The notes under the pieces are model-generated. The model was not told the DNA's origin. It worked only from the letters and a program-made list of their open reading frames with translations, and did not search any database. DNA of 6,878 bases, taken from assembly GCA_946478765.1 (NCBI GenBank), contig CAMLDH010000213.1, forward strand, positions 1-6,878. Direction: 5' to 3'. This document shows positions 1 through 6,713 of the stretch, piece by piece (the stretch's first letter is position 1; each line of letters begins with the position of its first letter). The position numbers and the translations under genes were made by a program. Source of the stretch: an uncultured Oxalobacteraceae bacterium. GTDB lineage: Bacteria > Pseudomonadota > Gammaproteobacteria > Burkholderiales > Burkholderiaceae.

Positions 1-1115
1 ATGAATTGCGCACGCCAGCCGAAGTTGAACAGCAAATCGATCGGCAGATCACATCTGTCGCGCAAATGCTGGGCTTGCCGGAGCAGCAGATCTTCCCGGT
101 ATCGGCGCAAAAGGGGCTGGTCGCGAAGATCAATCAGGATCCCGAGTTGCTGGCGAAAAGCCGCGTACCGGCATTGGAAACGGCATTGTCGAATGAATTG
201 ATTCCGACAAAACAAGACATCATCCGGACGCAGTTGACGTCCGATATCAATGAATTGACGTCATCCAGGCAGGCGCTATTGTCGGCGCGCACTCGCAATA
301 TCGTTGAACAATTGGTGGAGCTAAAAAGCCTGCGCGGGAAAAACAAGAACATCGTCGAACACATGATGAAGCGCATCGATGTGGAAAAGAAGGACTTCGA
401 CAGCAGCCTGTTCAAGCTGCAAGCCACGCGCTCCGTATTTGCGCGCCTGTCGGCCGAAGTCTTTACCAGTCTTGGCATGAGCATCCTGAAAGAGGATATC
501 CGCAGGGCGCGCGAGGCGATGGACAAGAGCAAATTCTCGGCCGGCTTGCGCCATGCGGTGAAGGATTTCTTTGCGCAGATTGAAGGCAACCTGCGATTGT
601 CCGGCAAAAAAACGGACGAGATCACCGAAATGATGACGGTCATGTATCGCAAATTTTCGACCGAACATGGACTGTCGCTGTCGACCCCGATGCCGTTTTC
701 GCTCGATAAATACGTGCAAGAAATCAAGATGATCGAAAGCATTTATCAAAAGCAGTTCGGCGCCGCCGCGATCATGACGACCTCGCAAGTGGTATTGATG
801 CAAAAATTTTTCGACTCGATCGCGTCGCGCGTCAAACAGAGCTTTTTGCAAGCGAACCGCGATGTCGAAGCATGGCTCAAAGTCGTGATGGCCCCGCTCG
901 AAGCGCAAATCGGCGAACACAAGGCACAATTGAAACGACGTCGCCAGTCGATCGAGCGAATTCATTCGGCAACCGAAACCCTGGAAGAAAAAGTAAAGGC
1001 ATTCGAGCAAATGCACATCGAACTGGAAGCGCAAAAGCGCACGCTCGCGATGCTGGAGGACGAATTGAAAAAGGCGGTTTTGGCAGAACTCTCGTCGCTT
1101 AAAGTCGCAGCTTAG
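1..1115 (+). CDS. Dynamin-like GTPase, C-terminal part (5' end outside window)
   Basis: The frame is open from the left edge (first full codon at base 3) to a TAG at 1113-1115, giving 370 visible residues. There is no credible start, so the gene begins upstream. Visible residues 30-40 read IFPVSAQKGLV, which fits the G5 (SAxKG) loop at the end of a dynamin-type G domain; the P-loop, switch regions and G4 motif would lie off the window. The rest is a long, charged, helix-rich region. The last ~70 residues (about 302-370) are rich in E, K, Q, R and L with a coiled-coil look, as expected for the stalk/bundle of bacterial dynamin-like proteins. Such proteins bind GTP and generally remodel or tether membranes, but this protein's cellular role is unknown. 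I see no clear transmembrane segment. It directly abuts mutY. The family call rests on the G5 motif, the overall architecture and remembered synteny with mutY in Burkholderiales. Confidence 0.8.
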   Translation, partial: ELRTPAEVEQQIDRQITSVAQMLGLPEQQIFPVSAQKGLVAKINQDPELLAKSRVPALETALSNELIPTKQDIIRTQLTSDINELTSSRQALLSARTRNIVEQLVELKSLRGKNKNIVEHMMKRIDVEKKDFDSSLFKLQATRSVFARLSAEVFTSLGMSILKEDIRRAREAMDKSKFSAGLRHAVKDFFAQIEGNLRLSGKKTDEITEMMTVMYRKFSTEHGLSLSTPMPFSLDKYVQEIKMIESIYQKQFGAAAIMTTSQVVLMQKFFDSIASRVKQSFLQANRDVEAWLKVVMAPLEAQIGEHKAQLKRRRQSIERIHSATETLEEKVKAFEQMHIELEAQKRTLAMLEDELKKAVLAELSSLKVAA

Positions 1116-2246
1116 ATGAAACGTATTGTTGACGCACAGGCGACGCCAGTATCGATAGCGGAATACGCGGACCCGGCTTTTTCCAGTGCGGTCATCCACT
1201 GGCAAAAGCAGCACGGCCGCCATGCGCTGCCCTGGCAAAATACGCGCGACGCGTATCGTATCTGGCTATCCGAGATCATGCTGCAACAGACGCAAGTCGC
1301 CGCAGTGATTCCCTACTATCAGCGCTTCCTGATGCGCTTTCCGGATGTGGCAAGCCTGGCTGCTGCACCTTCGGAAGAAGTGATGGCGCACTGGAGCGGC
1401 CTTGGCTACTACTCGCGCGCGCGCAATCTGCATCGCTGTGCGCAGCGCGTGGTGGCCGAACACGATGGCGTGTTCCCCGCCGATCCGGAACGGCTGGCCG
1501 ATTTGCCTGGCATCGGGCGCTCGACTGCGGCCGCGATTGCCGCATTTGCGTACGGCACGCGCGCCGCCATCCTCGACGGCAATGTGAAGCGGGTATTTGC
1601 GCGGGTGTTCGGCATTGAAGGTTATCCGGGGCAGAAAGCGATTGAAGATAAATTGTGGCTGCGCGCGGTGGCGCTATTGCCGGACCGGGAAATCGGTGCC
1701 TATACGCAAGGACTGATGGACTTGGGCGCAACGCTTTGCACCCGCAGCAAGCCGGCGTGTCCGACCTGCCCGCTGGCGCAACGCTGCGCCGCCTTCGCGA
1801 CCGACCGGGTGCATGAACTTCCGGTGCGCAAACCGAAAAAAGCGATTCCCGAAAAGCAGACTGCGATGCTGGTCATTACCGATCGCAATCAGGTGTTGCT
1901 GCAACAACGTCCCGATAGCGGTATCTGGGGCGGCTTGCTGTCGCTGCCCGAGGTCGACCGTTTGACTGACGACGCACAATGGGATGCAACGGTTGCGCGG
2001 ACGGTGGCGCCGTTCGGTGTGCCCGCTTCTTGCGAACGCTTGCCGGCGTTTTCGCATGGATTCACGCATTTCAAATTGCATATCGCGCCATATCGCATCA
2101 GATTGGCGCGCAAACTGGAGATGGCCGGGCAGTCCACGCATGTCTGGATAGATACGGACAAACTGGCGCATGCGCCCTTGCCGGCGCCGGTCAAGAAGCT
2201 GTTGCTCGCGGTCTTTTCTGAAAGCGCACTTAGCGCACTTGGCTAA
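1116..2246 (+). CDS. mutY: A/G-specific adenine DNA glycosylase MutY
   Basis: MutY excises adenine mispaired with 8-oxoguanine, preventing G:C to T:A transversions. The 376 residues show the whole family layout. The catalytic Glu53 lies in SEIMLQQTQV, and Tyr98 in GLGYYSRARN. The helix-hairpin-helix LPGIGRSTAAAI is at about 130-141, with catalytic Asp154 in ILDGNVKR. The four iron-sulfur cysteines are Cys208, 215, 218 and 224 (C-x6-C-x2-C-x5-C). The C-terminal NUDIX-like domain that senses 8-oxoG starts near 248 and includes the FSH loop FSHGFTHF at 312-319. All these residues sit 16 positions after their E. coli MutY counterparts, so the N-terminus is 16 residues longer. The ATG follows the TAG of the dynamin-like gene with no spacer and I see no strong Shine-Dalgarno, so translation is probably coupled. 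The last codons contain a 9-bp tandem duplication, and the stop overlaps that of the convergent cyclase gene. Confidence 0.97.
   Translation: MKRIVDAQATPVSIAEYADPAFSSAVIHWQKQHGRHALPWQNTRDAYRIWLSEIMLQQTQVAAVIPYYQRFLMRFPDVASLAAAPSEEVMAHWSGLGYYSRARNLHRCAQRVVAEHDGVFPADPERLADLPGIGRSTAAAIAAFAYGTRAAILDGNVKRVFARVFGIEGYPGQKAIEDKLWLRAVALLPDREIGAYTQGLMDLGATLCTRSKPACPTCPLAQRCAAFATDRVHELPVRKPKKAIPEKQTAMLVITDRNQVLLQQRPDSGIWGGLLSLPEVDRLTDDAQWDATVARTVAPFGVPASCERLPAFSHGFTHFKLHIAPYRIRLARKLEMAGQSTHVWIDTDKLAHAPLPAPVKKLLLAVFSESALSALG
2223..2240 (+). repeat. Perfect 9-bp tandem duplication at the 3' end of mutY
   Basis: AGCGCACTT occurs twice in direct tandem (2223-2231 and 2232-2240). It is in frame, so it doubles Ser-Ala-Leu in the MutY C-terminus (ESALSALG). 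Being a multiple of three it leaves the stop codon in place. Replication slippage is the likely origin (inference). Confidence 0.85.
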
Positions 2247-3328
2247 AGTCCGTCTTCCCATTCGACCCGATTGCGTCCAAGCTGCTTGGCGCGATACAGC
2301 GCGGTATCCGCACGCTCGATCAGCGTGATGATGCGCTCGCCGTTGCGGTACTGTGCGACGCCAATCGAGATCGAAATACTTCTCGGCGGCAGGATCTTCT
2401 GGAAGTCCAGAAAATGCGCATAGACGCGCAGCCGTTCCGCGTGCATGACGGCGCCCTTCAAATCGGTGTCCGGCAATACCAGCATGAATTCGTCGCCGCC
2501 GTAACGCCCAAAGATATCGCTATCGCGAATGCTGTCGCGCGCGACCCGGGAGAATTCCCGCAAGATCGTGTCGCCTACCAGGTGGCCGTTCCTGTCATTG
2601 ATGGTCTTGAAATAATCGATATCGATCAGGCAGATGCAAAATGGCACGGACAATGAATTCGCCTGCAACTTTGCCTGATCCAGTTCGATCTGAATCTGGC
2701 GGCGATTGAACAGGCCGGTCAACTCGTCGCGGATGGCTTTTTCTTCATAGTGTTCCAGTTGATAGCTGGTCGCTTTCAGCACACGGCGCAAATGCCGGAT
2801 ATGGGTGCCGACCGCAATCATGCTCGGCAAGGTCAGCATCAGTACCAGCCATTGCATCAAGTCGGTGTAGAAGCTGGCTGGATATAGTTCGTGCTGGCCT
2901 CGCAGCAGGATCATGCCCAGATAGGCGCCGAGGCACACGACCGACAACAGCAGAAGCGCCGGCGTCGACAGCCGGAACAATCCAAACGAAAACGCGATCA
3001 GCATGAATGGGCCGAGCGCGATTTGCGTCGAGCGGTCGAGGTAAGCGACCACCAGCATCGTGACCGCGGAGGCCAGAATTTGCGGAATGATCAAGGTCGG
3101 TTCGGCAAGACGCTTGTTGATGCCCAGCTTGAAGGCGAGGTAAAACAACAGGATGAAACACAACACGATCGTTACACCGGCAATGAAAGTCGTGTTGCCG
3201 ATCAAGTCTTGCTTGAAAAATATAAACAGGGTCAACGTATAAAGCACAGCGCCCAAGCCTGGATGCGACATTCTTGGTAGTTGCGTCAGTGGCGCTTTCT
3301 TTCGACGATTGAGGGCTTGTGGGCGCAT
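2243..3328 (-). CDS. Membrane-bound GGDEF diguanylate cyclase
   Basis: This predicted inner-membrane enzyme condenses two GTP into c-di-GMP. The N-terminal half of the 361-residue product carries about six hydrophobic segments (near 24-38, 47-68, 78-96, 103-118, 123-142, 156-175). A short charged linker leads to a GGDEF domain starting at RDELTGLFNRR (200-210). The metal-binding DIDYFKTIND motif is at 236-245 and an intact GGDEF signature at 277-281. RDSD at 268-271 lies exactly five residues before GGDEF, matching the RxxD inhibitory site, so active catalysis with product inhibition is predicted. The membrane part matches no sensor domain I can name. The ATG at 3328 has AGGAG only 2 nt upstream, which is unusually close. 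An internal ATG at 3271 (Met20, MSHPGLGAVL) would give 342 residues and keep all helices, so the start is uncertain. The 3' end overlaps convergent mutY by 4 bp. Confidence 0.93.
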   Translation of the reverse strand: MRPQALNRRKKAPLTQLPRMSHPGLGAVLYTLTLFIFFKQDLIGNTTFIAGVTIVLCFILLFYLAFKLGINKRLAEPTLIIPQILASAVTMLVVAYLDRSTQIALGPFMLIAFSFGLFRLSTPALLLLSVVCLGAYLGMILLRGQHELYPASFYTDLMQWLVLMLTLPSMIAVGTHIRHLRRVLKATSYQLEHYEEKAIRDELTGLFNRRQIQIELDQAKLQANSLSVPFCICLIDIDYFKTINDRNGHLVGDTILREFSRVARDSIRDSDIFGRYGGDEFMLVLPDTDLKGAVMHAERLRVYAHFLDFQKILPPRSISISIGVAQYRNGERIITLIERADTALYRAKQLGRNRVEWEDGL

Positions 3329-3371
3329 GGCTCCTATACCGCTGTGCTAAGAAGAGGAAGGGAAAACGGGA

Positions 3372-3656
3372 GTGCCCAAAAGCATCGGGCAGCCGATATG
3401 CAGGCGCCGCATTTTTTTAAAAGCGGTCGCCGCCTTTCTTATCCCATTAGTCGCACAAATCGTTATTGCGATGCAGCAAAAAGAAGAAAAAAAGCTGGGA
3501 AGTTGGGCGGGAGTTACGGCTTTTCACCTGCGCAAGGCGGCACGCGCCCTTAGAGCGGTTTTCGTTACACAATCTCATGCTGCCGCAGGTATTGATAGAC
3601 GATCTTTAATCGGCCCTGGGCATCGCCCAGTTCCAGCAACTTTTGTCGCGCTGTGA
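3372..3656 (+). CDS. Candidate small single-helix membrane protein (speculative)
   Basis: A 94-codon ORF starts at GTG 3372 and fills most of the only sizeable intergenic gap, then runs 92 bp antisense into the 3' end of the LON-domain gene. Purine-rich sequence with Shine-Dalgarno character (around AAGGGA, 3358-3363) lies about 8 nt before the GTG. Residues 11-13 are RRR, followed by an uncharged hydrophobic stretch at about 14-34 (including AVAAFLIPLVAQIVIAM), then a charged KEEKK patch. This fits a one-pass protein with its N-terminus inside the cell. Against it are rare codons (ATA, AGG, TTA, AGA), a tail overlapping a conserved gene, and no recognisable family. It could be chance or a decayed remnant. 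No function can be assigned. Confidence 0.2.
   Translation: MPKSIGQPICRRRIFLKAVAAFLIPLVAQIVIAMQQKEEKKLGSWAGVTAFHLRKAARALRAVFVTQSHAAAGIDRRSLIGPGHRPVPATFVAL
3419..3437 (-). terminator. Possible weak intrinsic terminator downstream of the LON-domain gene
   Basis: On the - strand, AAAGGCGGCGACCGCTTTT folds as GCGG/CCGC with a 3-nt loop, extended by one G-U and three A-U pairs. It lies about 130 bp after the LON-domain stop codon. The T residues belong to the stem and are followed by A residues rather than a free U tract, so this is a weak candidate for ending the ptsN-side transcript before the cyclase gene. Confidence 0.25.
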
Positions 3657-4191
3657 GCGGGATGGGCAGGATTTCACACCAGCGATTGGCGACCCAGCTG
3701 GCATCGTCGAGTTGAATCGGTTGGGCGAACGGGCTATCGGATGCATCGCCTTGGCTGGCCTGGGCTTTTGCGTTGATGTCATCGATCACGATTTTGAGCG
3801 CAGTGGCGCAGCGCACGTGGGTGTCGCTGACCGGCGCGGCCGGATCGGCCGCGATTATGTCGACGCGCGCTTCCAGCCGATGGTCGGCCAACGCGCGTGT
3901 TTGCAGAATGCGGAAGCGTTTGCCGCCTTGCGTGCGCAAGAGCAGTACACCCAGATTGACCATGTCCCACTGCACGATATGCGCAAGGCAACCGACGTCT
4001 TCCGGCTCGGCCGCGGCGCCCACTTCCTTGCCCGATTTGATCAGGACCACGCCAAACGGCGCTTCGCGTTTCATGCACTCGCGCACCATGTCGATGTAAC
4101 GCGCTTCGAATACGCGCAAGGGGAGAATGCCGCCCGGGAACAGGACTGTATTCAACGGGAACAGCGGGAGCCATGTGTTATTGTCGGGCAT
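3565..4191 (-). CDS. Stand-alone LON substrate-binding-domain protein
   Basis: This 208-residue protein (from ATG 4191) consists of the N-terminal substrate-recognition domain of Lon protease (LON/PUA-like fold), with no AAA+ ATPase and no Ser-Lys protease domain. The family signature is at residues 9-32: LPLFPLNTVLFPGG followed by ILPLRVFEARY. Further family-like segments are FGVVLIKSGKE near residue 46 and a GKRFRIL strand near 90. The C-terminal part is helical. Proteins of this type are often annotated as peptidase S16, but no protease activity should be expected, and their role, perhaps binding substrates or partners, is unknown. An in-frame GTG at 4203 would add four residues; neither start has a clear Shine-Dalgarno, and I prefer the ATG. 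It follows rapZ by 64 bp on the same strand and is probably its operon partner. Confidence 0.92.
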   Translation of the reverse strand: MPDNNTWLPLFPLNTVLFPGGILPLRVFEARYIDMVRECMKREAPFGVVLIKSGKEVGAAAEPEDVGCLAHIVQWDMVNLGVLLLRTQGGKRFRILQTRALADHRLEARVDIIAADPAAPVSDTHVRCATALKIVIDDINAKAQASQGDASDSPFAQPIQLDDASWVANRWCEILPIPLTARQKLLELGDAQGRLKIVYQYLRQHEIV

Positions 4192-4255
4192 GGTCGGTGT
4201 CACGGCCGTTGCAATGGAGATAAGCTATTGGCAGTGACGAATAATGCAGCCGGCT

Positions 4256-5119
4256 CTATGCCAGTTCGCGGTGCCGCAGCACAACGCGTTCCGCTGCGCT
4301 GAAATACTGCGCGAGCCGCTCGGCAATATAGACGGACCGGTGCTGGCCGCCGGTACAACCGATGGCAACCGTCAGATAACTGCGGTTGTCGCTCTTGAAT
4401 GACGGCAGCCATTTCTCCACGAATGCGCGGATATCGTCGCGCAATACTGCGACCTCGGGCTGCGCATCAAGGAATGCGGCAACCGGCGCATCCTTGCCGG
4501 TCAGCGCGCGCAGACTCAGGTCGTAATACGGATTGGGCAAAACCCGCACATCGAATACCAGGTCGGCATCCAGCGGCACGCCGAACTTGAAGGCAAACGA
4601 CTCGAACAGGAGCGTCAGCGGCGTGCGTTCCGACTCGACCAATTCCTTGATCCACGCGCGCAGCTTATTGGCGGAGAGGCCCGACGTGTCGATGACATGG
4701 CCGACGCCTTCGATGGCCGCCAGCATTTCGCGCTCTTTGAGAATGCATTCGATCAGGGTTGGACGATCGGCGGGATTCTGGCCGGTTCTGATGCGATGCG
4801 ACAGCGGGTGGCTGCGCCGGGTCTCGGAAAAGCGCGCAATCAGCGATTCGGTCTTGGCGGTCAGGAACAACACCTTGACGTCGTGTCCTTCCTCTTTCAG
4901 CCACTTGATATCGGCCGGCAGTCCGGCCAGCGAATCGGCGCTGCGCGCATCCATCGCCACGGCAAGCGTTTCCGCACCTTCATTGAGGCGCGTTGCGACC
5001 AACGCGCGTAACAAGGCGGGCGGCAAATTATCGACGCAGAAATAGCCTGCGTCTTCGAGTGCATTCAAGCCGATCGATTTACCCGACCCGGAGATGCCAG
5101 TGATGAGAATTAGGCGCAT
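4256..5119 (-). CDS. rapZ: RNase adapter / nucleotide-binding regulator RapZ (YvcJ family)
   Basis: The 287-residue cytosolic protein begins [15 protein letters not shown], with its Walker A (GISGSGKS) at residues 8-15, then the family-typical YFCVDNLPP at 26-34. The C-terminal domain contains [16 protein letters not shown] and the diagnostic GCTGGQHRS at 254-262. In E. coli, RapZ delivers the sRNA GlmZ to RNase E and so tunes GlmS and cell-wall amino-sugar supply; YvcJ relatives bind and hydrolyse nucleotides. E. coli uses basic residues near the extreme C-terminus for RNA binding. This protein ends RHRELA and lacks the following KRK-type tail, so sRNA binding here is doubtful. The ATG at 5119 places the P-loop at the family-standard position; an upstream TTG at 5149 would add ten non-conserved residues and is unlikely. 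It starts 50 bp after hprK. Confidence 0.96.
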   Translation of the reverse strand: MRLILITGISGSGKSIGLNALEDAGYFCVDNLPPALLRALVATRLNEGAETLAVAMDARSADSLAGLPADIKWLKEEGHDVKVLFLTAKTESLIARFSETRRSHPLSHRIRTGQNPADRPTLIECILKEREMLAAIEGVGHVIDTSGLSANKLRAWIKELVESERTPLTLLFESFAFKFGVPLDADLVFDVRVLPNPYYDLSLRALTGKDAPVAAFLDAQPEVAVLRDDIRAFVEKWLPSFKSDNRSYLTVAIGCTGGQHRSVYIAERLAQYFSAAERVVLRHRELA

Positions 5120-5169
5120 AAGCGATGATAATACCGTAAGGGCCCGCAAAGTGTGGTTGCCGGGCTGGA

Positions 5170-6108
5170 TCAGTCGTCGTCCATCGCCTTTTGTTGCCGC
5201 TCCATGAATTCCTTGAGCGTATCGATGCCGCGCAATTGCAGTATCGTGTTGCGTACCGCCGCTTCCAGCAACACTGCCAAGTTGCGGCCGGCTTCGACCG
5301 GGATCACCACTTTGCGGATCGGCAGCCCCAGCACTTCGTCGGTTTGCGAATGCAGCGGCAAGCGCTCGTAATTCTCTTCCAGCGTGCTGCGCCGTACCAG
5401 GTGCACGATGAGTTTGAGGCGCATCTTGCGGCGTACCGCGGTTTCGCCAAAAATGGTTTTGATATCCAGCAGGCCGAGGCCGCGCACTTCAAGCAGATTC
5501 TGCAGCAGCGGCGGGCAACGGCCTTCGATCATGTTCGGTGCAATGCGCGCGAACTCGACCGCATCGTCGGCCACCAGCCCATGATTGCGCGAAATCAGCT
5601 CCAGCCCCAATTCGCTCTTGCCCAGGCCCGACTCGCCGGTGATCAGGACGCCCACTCCCAGCACATCCATGAACACGCCGTGCATCGTGATGCGCTGCGC
5701 GAGCTTTTTCGACAGATAGACGCGCAGGTAATCGATCACTTGCGCGGCCGGCAGCGGGGTTGAAAACAGAGGGATATTTTTTTCGTCGCAGATCGACAGG
5801 ATATAGGCGGGGGTTTCCAGGCCTTGCGCGATGATGAATGCCGGCGGTTCGCCTGCGACCAGTTCTGCAGTCTGATGGATGCGCGCCACGGGCGACAGGC
5901 GCCTGTAGTATTCGGTTTCCTGATGTCCGAATACCTGGATGCGGCCGGGGTGGATCAGATTCAAATGGCCGACCTGATCCGCCGCCGAAATCGCATCGCC
6001 TGAAATCAGGCGCTCGCCACCGGGAAAGCCGGCGAACCAGCCGAGCTCCAGCACTTCGCGGTTATCGTCGTACAGTTGTTGGATCGTCAGCGGGGTCGAT
6101 AAGGGCAT
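5170..6108 (-). CDS. hprK: HPr kinase/phosphorylase HprK
   Basis: HprK phosphorylates and dephosphorylates a serine of the PTS phosphocarrier HPr, linking metabolic state to the phosphorelay. The protein is 312 residues, the usual family size. Residues 1 to about 130 form the N-terminal domain. The catalytic domain has the conserved HG at 143-144, Walker A GESGLGKS at 158-165 and the LVADD element at 178-182. The HprK signature [10 protein letters not shown] is at 207-216, and the C-terminal [15 protein letters not shown] segment is at about 268-282. All expected active-site motifs are present. In Proteobacteria without many sugar permeases, HprK works with PtsN, HPr and EI in a regulatory PTS; neither HPr nor EI is encoded in this window. 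The ATG at 6108 gives the family-typical N-terminus although no Shine-Dalgarno is visible. The gene lies 50 bp after ptsN and 50 bp before rapZ. Confidence 0.97.
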   Translation of the reverse strand: MPLSTPLTIQQLYDDNREVLELGWFAGFPGGERLISGDAISAADQVGHLNLIHPGRIQVFGHQETEYYRRLSPVARIHQTAELVAGEPPAFIIAQGLETPAYILSICDEKNIPLFSTPLPAAQVIDYLRVYLSKKLAQRITMHGVFMDVLGVGVLITGESGLGKSELGLELISRNHGLVADDAVEFARIAPNMIEGRCPPLLQNLLEVRGLGLLDIKTIFGETAVRRKMRLKLIVHLVRRSTLEENYERLPLHSQTDEVLGLPIRKVVIPVEAGRNLAVLLEAAVRNTILQLRGIDTLKEFMERQQKAMDDD

Positions 6109-6158
6109 GATGGAGGCTCAAGTGGCGGCAACAGGGCAGGTGGACGCCGCAATCCGGA

Positions 6159-6632
6159 TCAGGCAATATTTTGCGCGCTCGGTTGCCATGTAATCAGGCG
6201 TGCATGGACAGTCGCCGTATCGGGGGACGTTGCCAGTACATTGCGGAATGCTTCGTCGGAAAACATTTCGGCGATTTCCGACAGGATTTCGAGATGCTGC
6301 TGCGTCACATGATCGGGGATGAGCAGGAAGATCAGCAAATTGACCGGCTCCCCATCGGGCGACTCAAATGGAATCGGCTCTTTCAAGCGAACGAACGCCG
6401 CCAGCGGCGCTTTCAATCCCTTGATACGGCCATGGGGCACGGCAACACCATGCCCCAGGCCGGTCGATCCCAAACGCTCGCGCGCAAACAGATTGTCGGA
6501 AACAGTCGAGCGGGCGATGCCGCAATTGTTTTCGAAAATCAATCCGGCTTGTTCGAACGCACGCTTCTTGCTCGATACATCGAGGTCGAGAACGACATTT
6601 GTGAGAGGGAGGATTTGGTTGAAATGGTTCAT
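6159..6632 (-). CDS. ptsN: Nitrogen-PTS EIIA protein PtsN
   Basis: PtsN (EIIA-Ntr) is the terminal phosphoacceptor of the nitrogen-related PTS. It transports no sugar and regulates processes such as potassium uptake and nitrogen and envelope functions by protein contact. The 157-residue product carries the phosphorylated histidine His67 in GLGHGVAVPHGR and a second conserved histidine, His113, in QQHLEILSE, both features of the EIIA fructose/mannitol fold. The start is placed at ATG 6632 (MNHFNQILPL), which gives the normal family length. An in-frame GTG at 6644 would add MHCT. The predicted transcription start near 6658 leaves about 26 nt of leader before the ATG and only about 14 before the GTG, which favours the ATG. 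Neither has a recognisable Shine-Dalgarno. It is the first gene of the ptsN-hprK-rapZ run. Confidence 0.96.
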   Translation of the reverse strand: MNHFNQILPLTNVVLDLDVSSKKRAFEQAGLIFENNCGIARSTVSDNLFARERLGSTGLGHGVAVPHGRIKGLKAPLAAFVRLKEPIPFESPDGEPVNLLIFLLIPDHVTQQHLEILSEIAEMFSDEAFRNVLATSPDTATVHARLITWQPSAQNIA

Positions 6633-6633
6633 G

Positions 6634-6644
6634 GTGCAATGCAC
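6634..6644. promoter_or_regulatory. Perfect inverted repeat abutting the ptsN start (possible operator)
   Basis: GTGCA-A-TGCAC is an 11-bp perfect palindrome one base upstream of the ptsN ATG and about 14-24 nt downstream of the predicted transcription start. A one-base spacer is too tight for a full RNA hairpin, so if functional it would more likely act as a DNA site for a dimeric regulator. Chance occurrence is quite possible. Confidence 0.2.
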
Positions 6645-6664
6645 AAAAATGGCGTTTGCATCGA

Positions 6665-6670
6665 ATTATA
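6665..6670 (-). promoter_or_regulatory. Sigma70-type -10 box for ptsN-hprK-rapZ
   Basis: The - strand carries a perfect TATAAT at 6670-6665, in the gap between queF and ptsN. Transcription would start near 6658, about 26 nt before the ptsN ATG. The region 16-18 bp further upstream (around GGCGCAAC) is a poor -35 match and there is no TGn extension, so the promoter may be weak or activator-dependent. Confidence 0.45.
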
Positions 6671-6713
6671 GGCTCATTTTGAATTCGTTGCGCCTGAAAA
6701 ATACAAACCTTGC

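Noticed and set aside
321..1238. Long - strand ORF (305 codons) opposite the dynamin-like gene
   Set aside because: It is fully antisense to a well-supported coding region, is rich in R, H and F as typical of antisense translation, shows no family motif and would run into mutY.
1674..2261. - strand ORF (195 codons) opposite mutY
   Set aside because: It is antisense to the iron-sulfur and C-terminal domains of MutY, whose motifs fix the real frame; no recognisable domain.
3382..3401. Hairpin around ATCGG-CTGC-CCGAT in the cyclase leader (- strand), considered as a c-di-GMP riboswitch or terminator
   Set aside because: It is a single short stem with only four T residues after it and none of the conserved elements of a GEMM riboswitch.
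3398..3417. Hairpin ATGC...GCAT followed by seven T residues on the + strand, resembling an intrinsic terminator
   Set aside because: No well-supported + strand gene ends there, and the stem is only four base pairs with a 7-nt loop.
3534..3550. GGCG/CGCC hairpin just after the LON-domain stop
   Set aside because: It has only about six pairs including a G-U and no following U tract, so there is too little to call a terminator.
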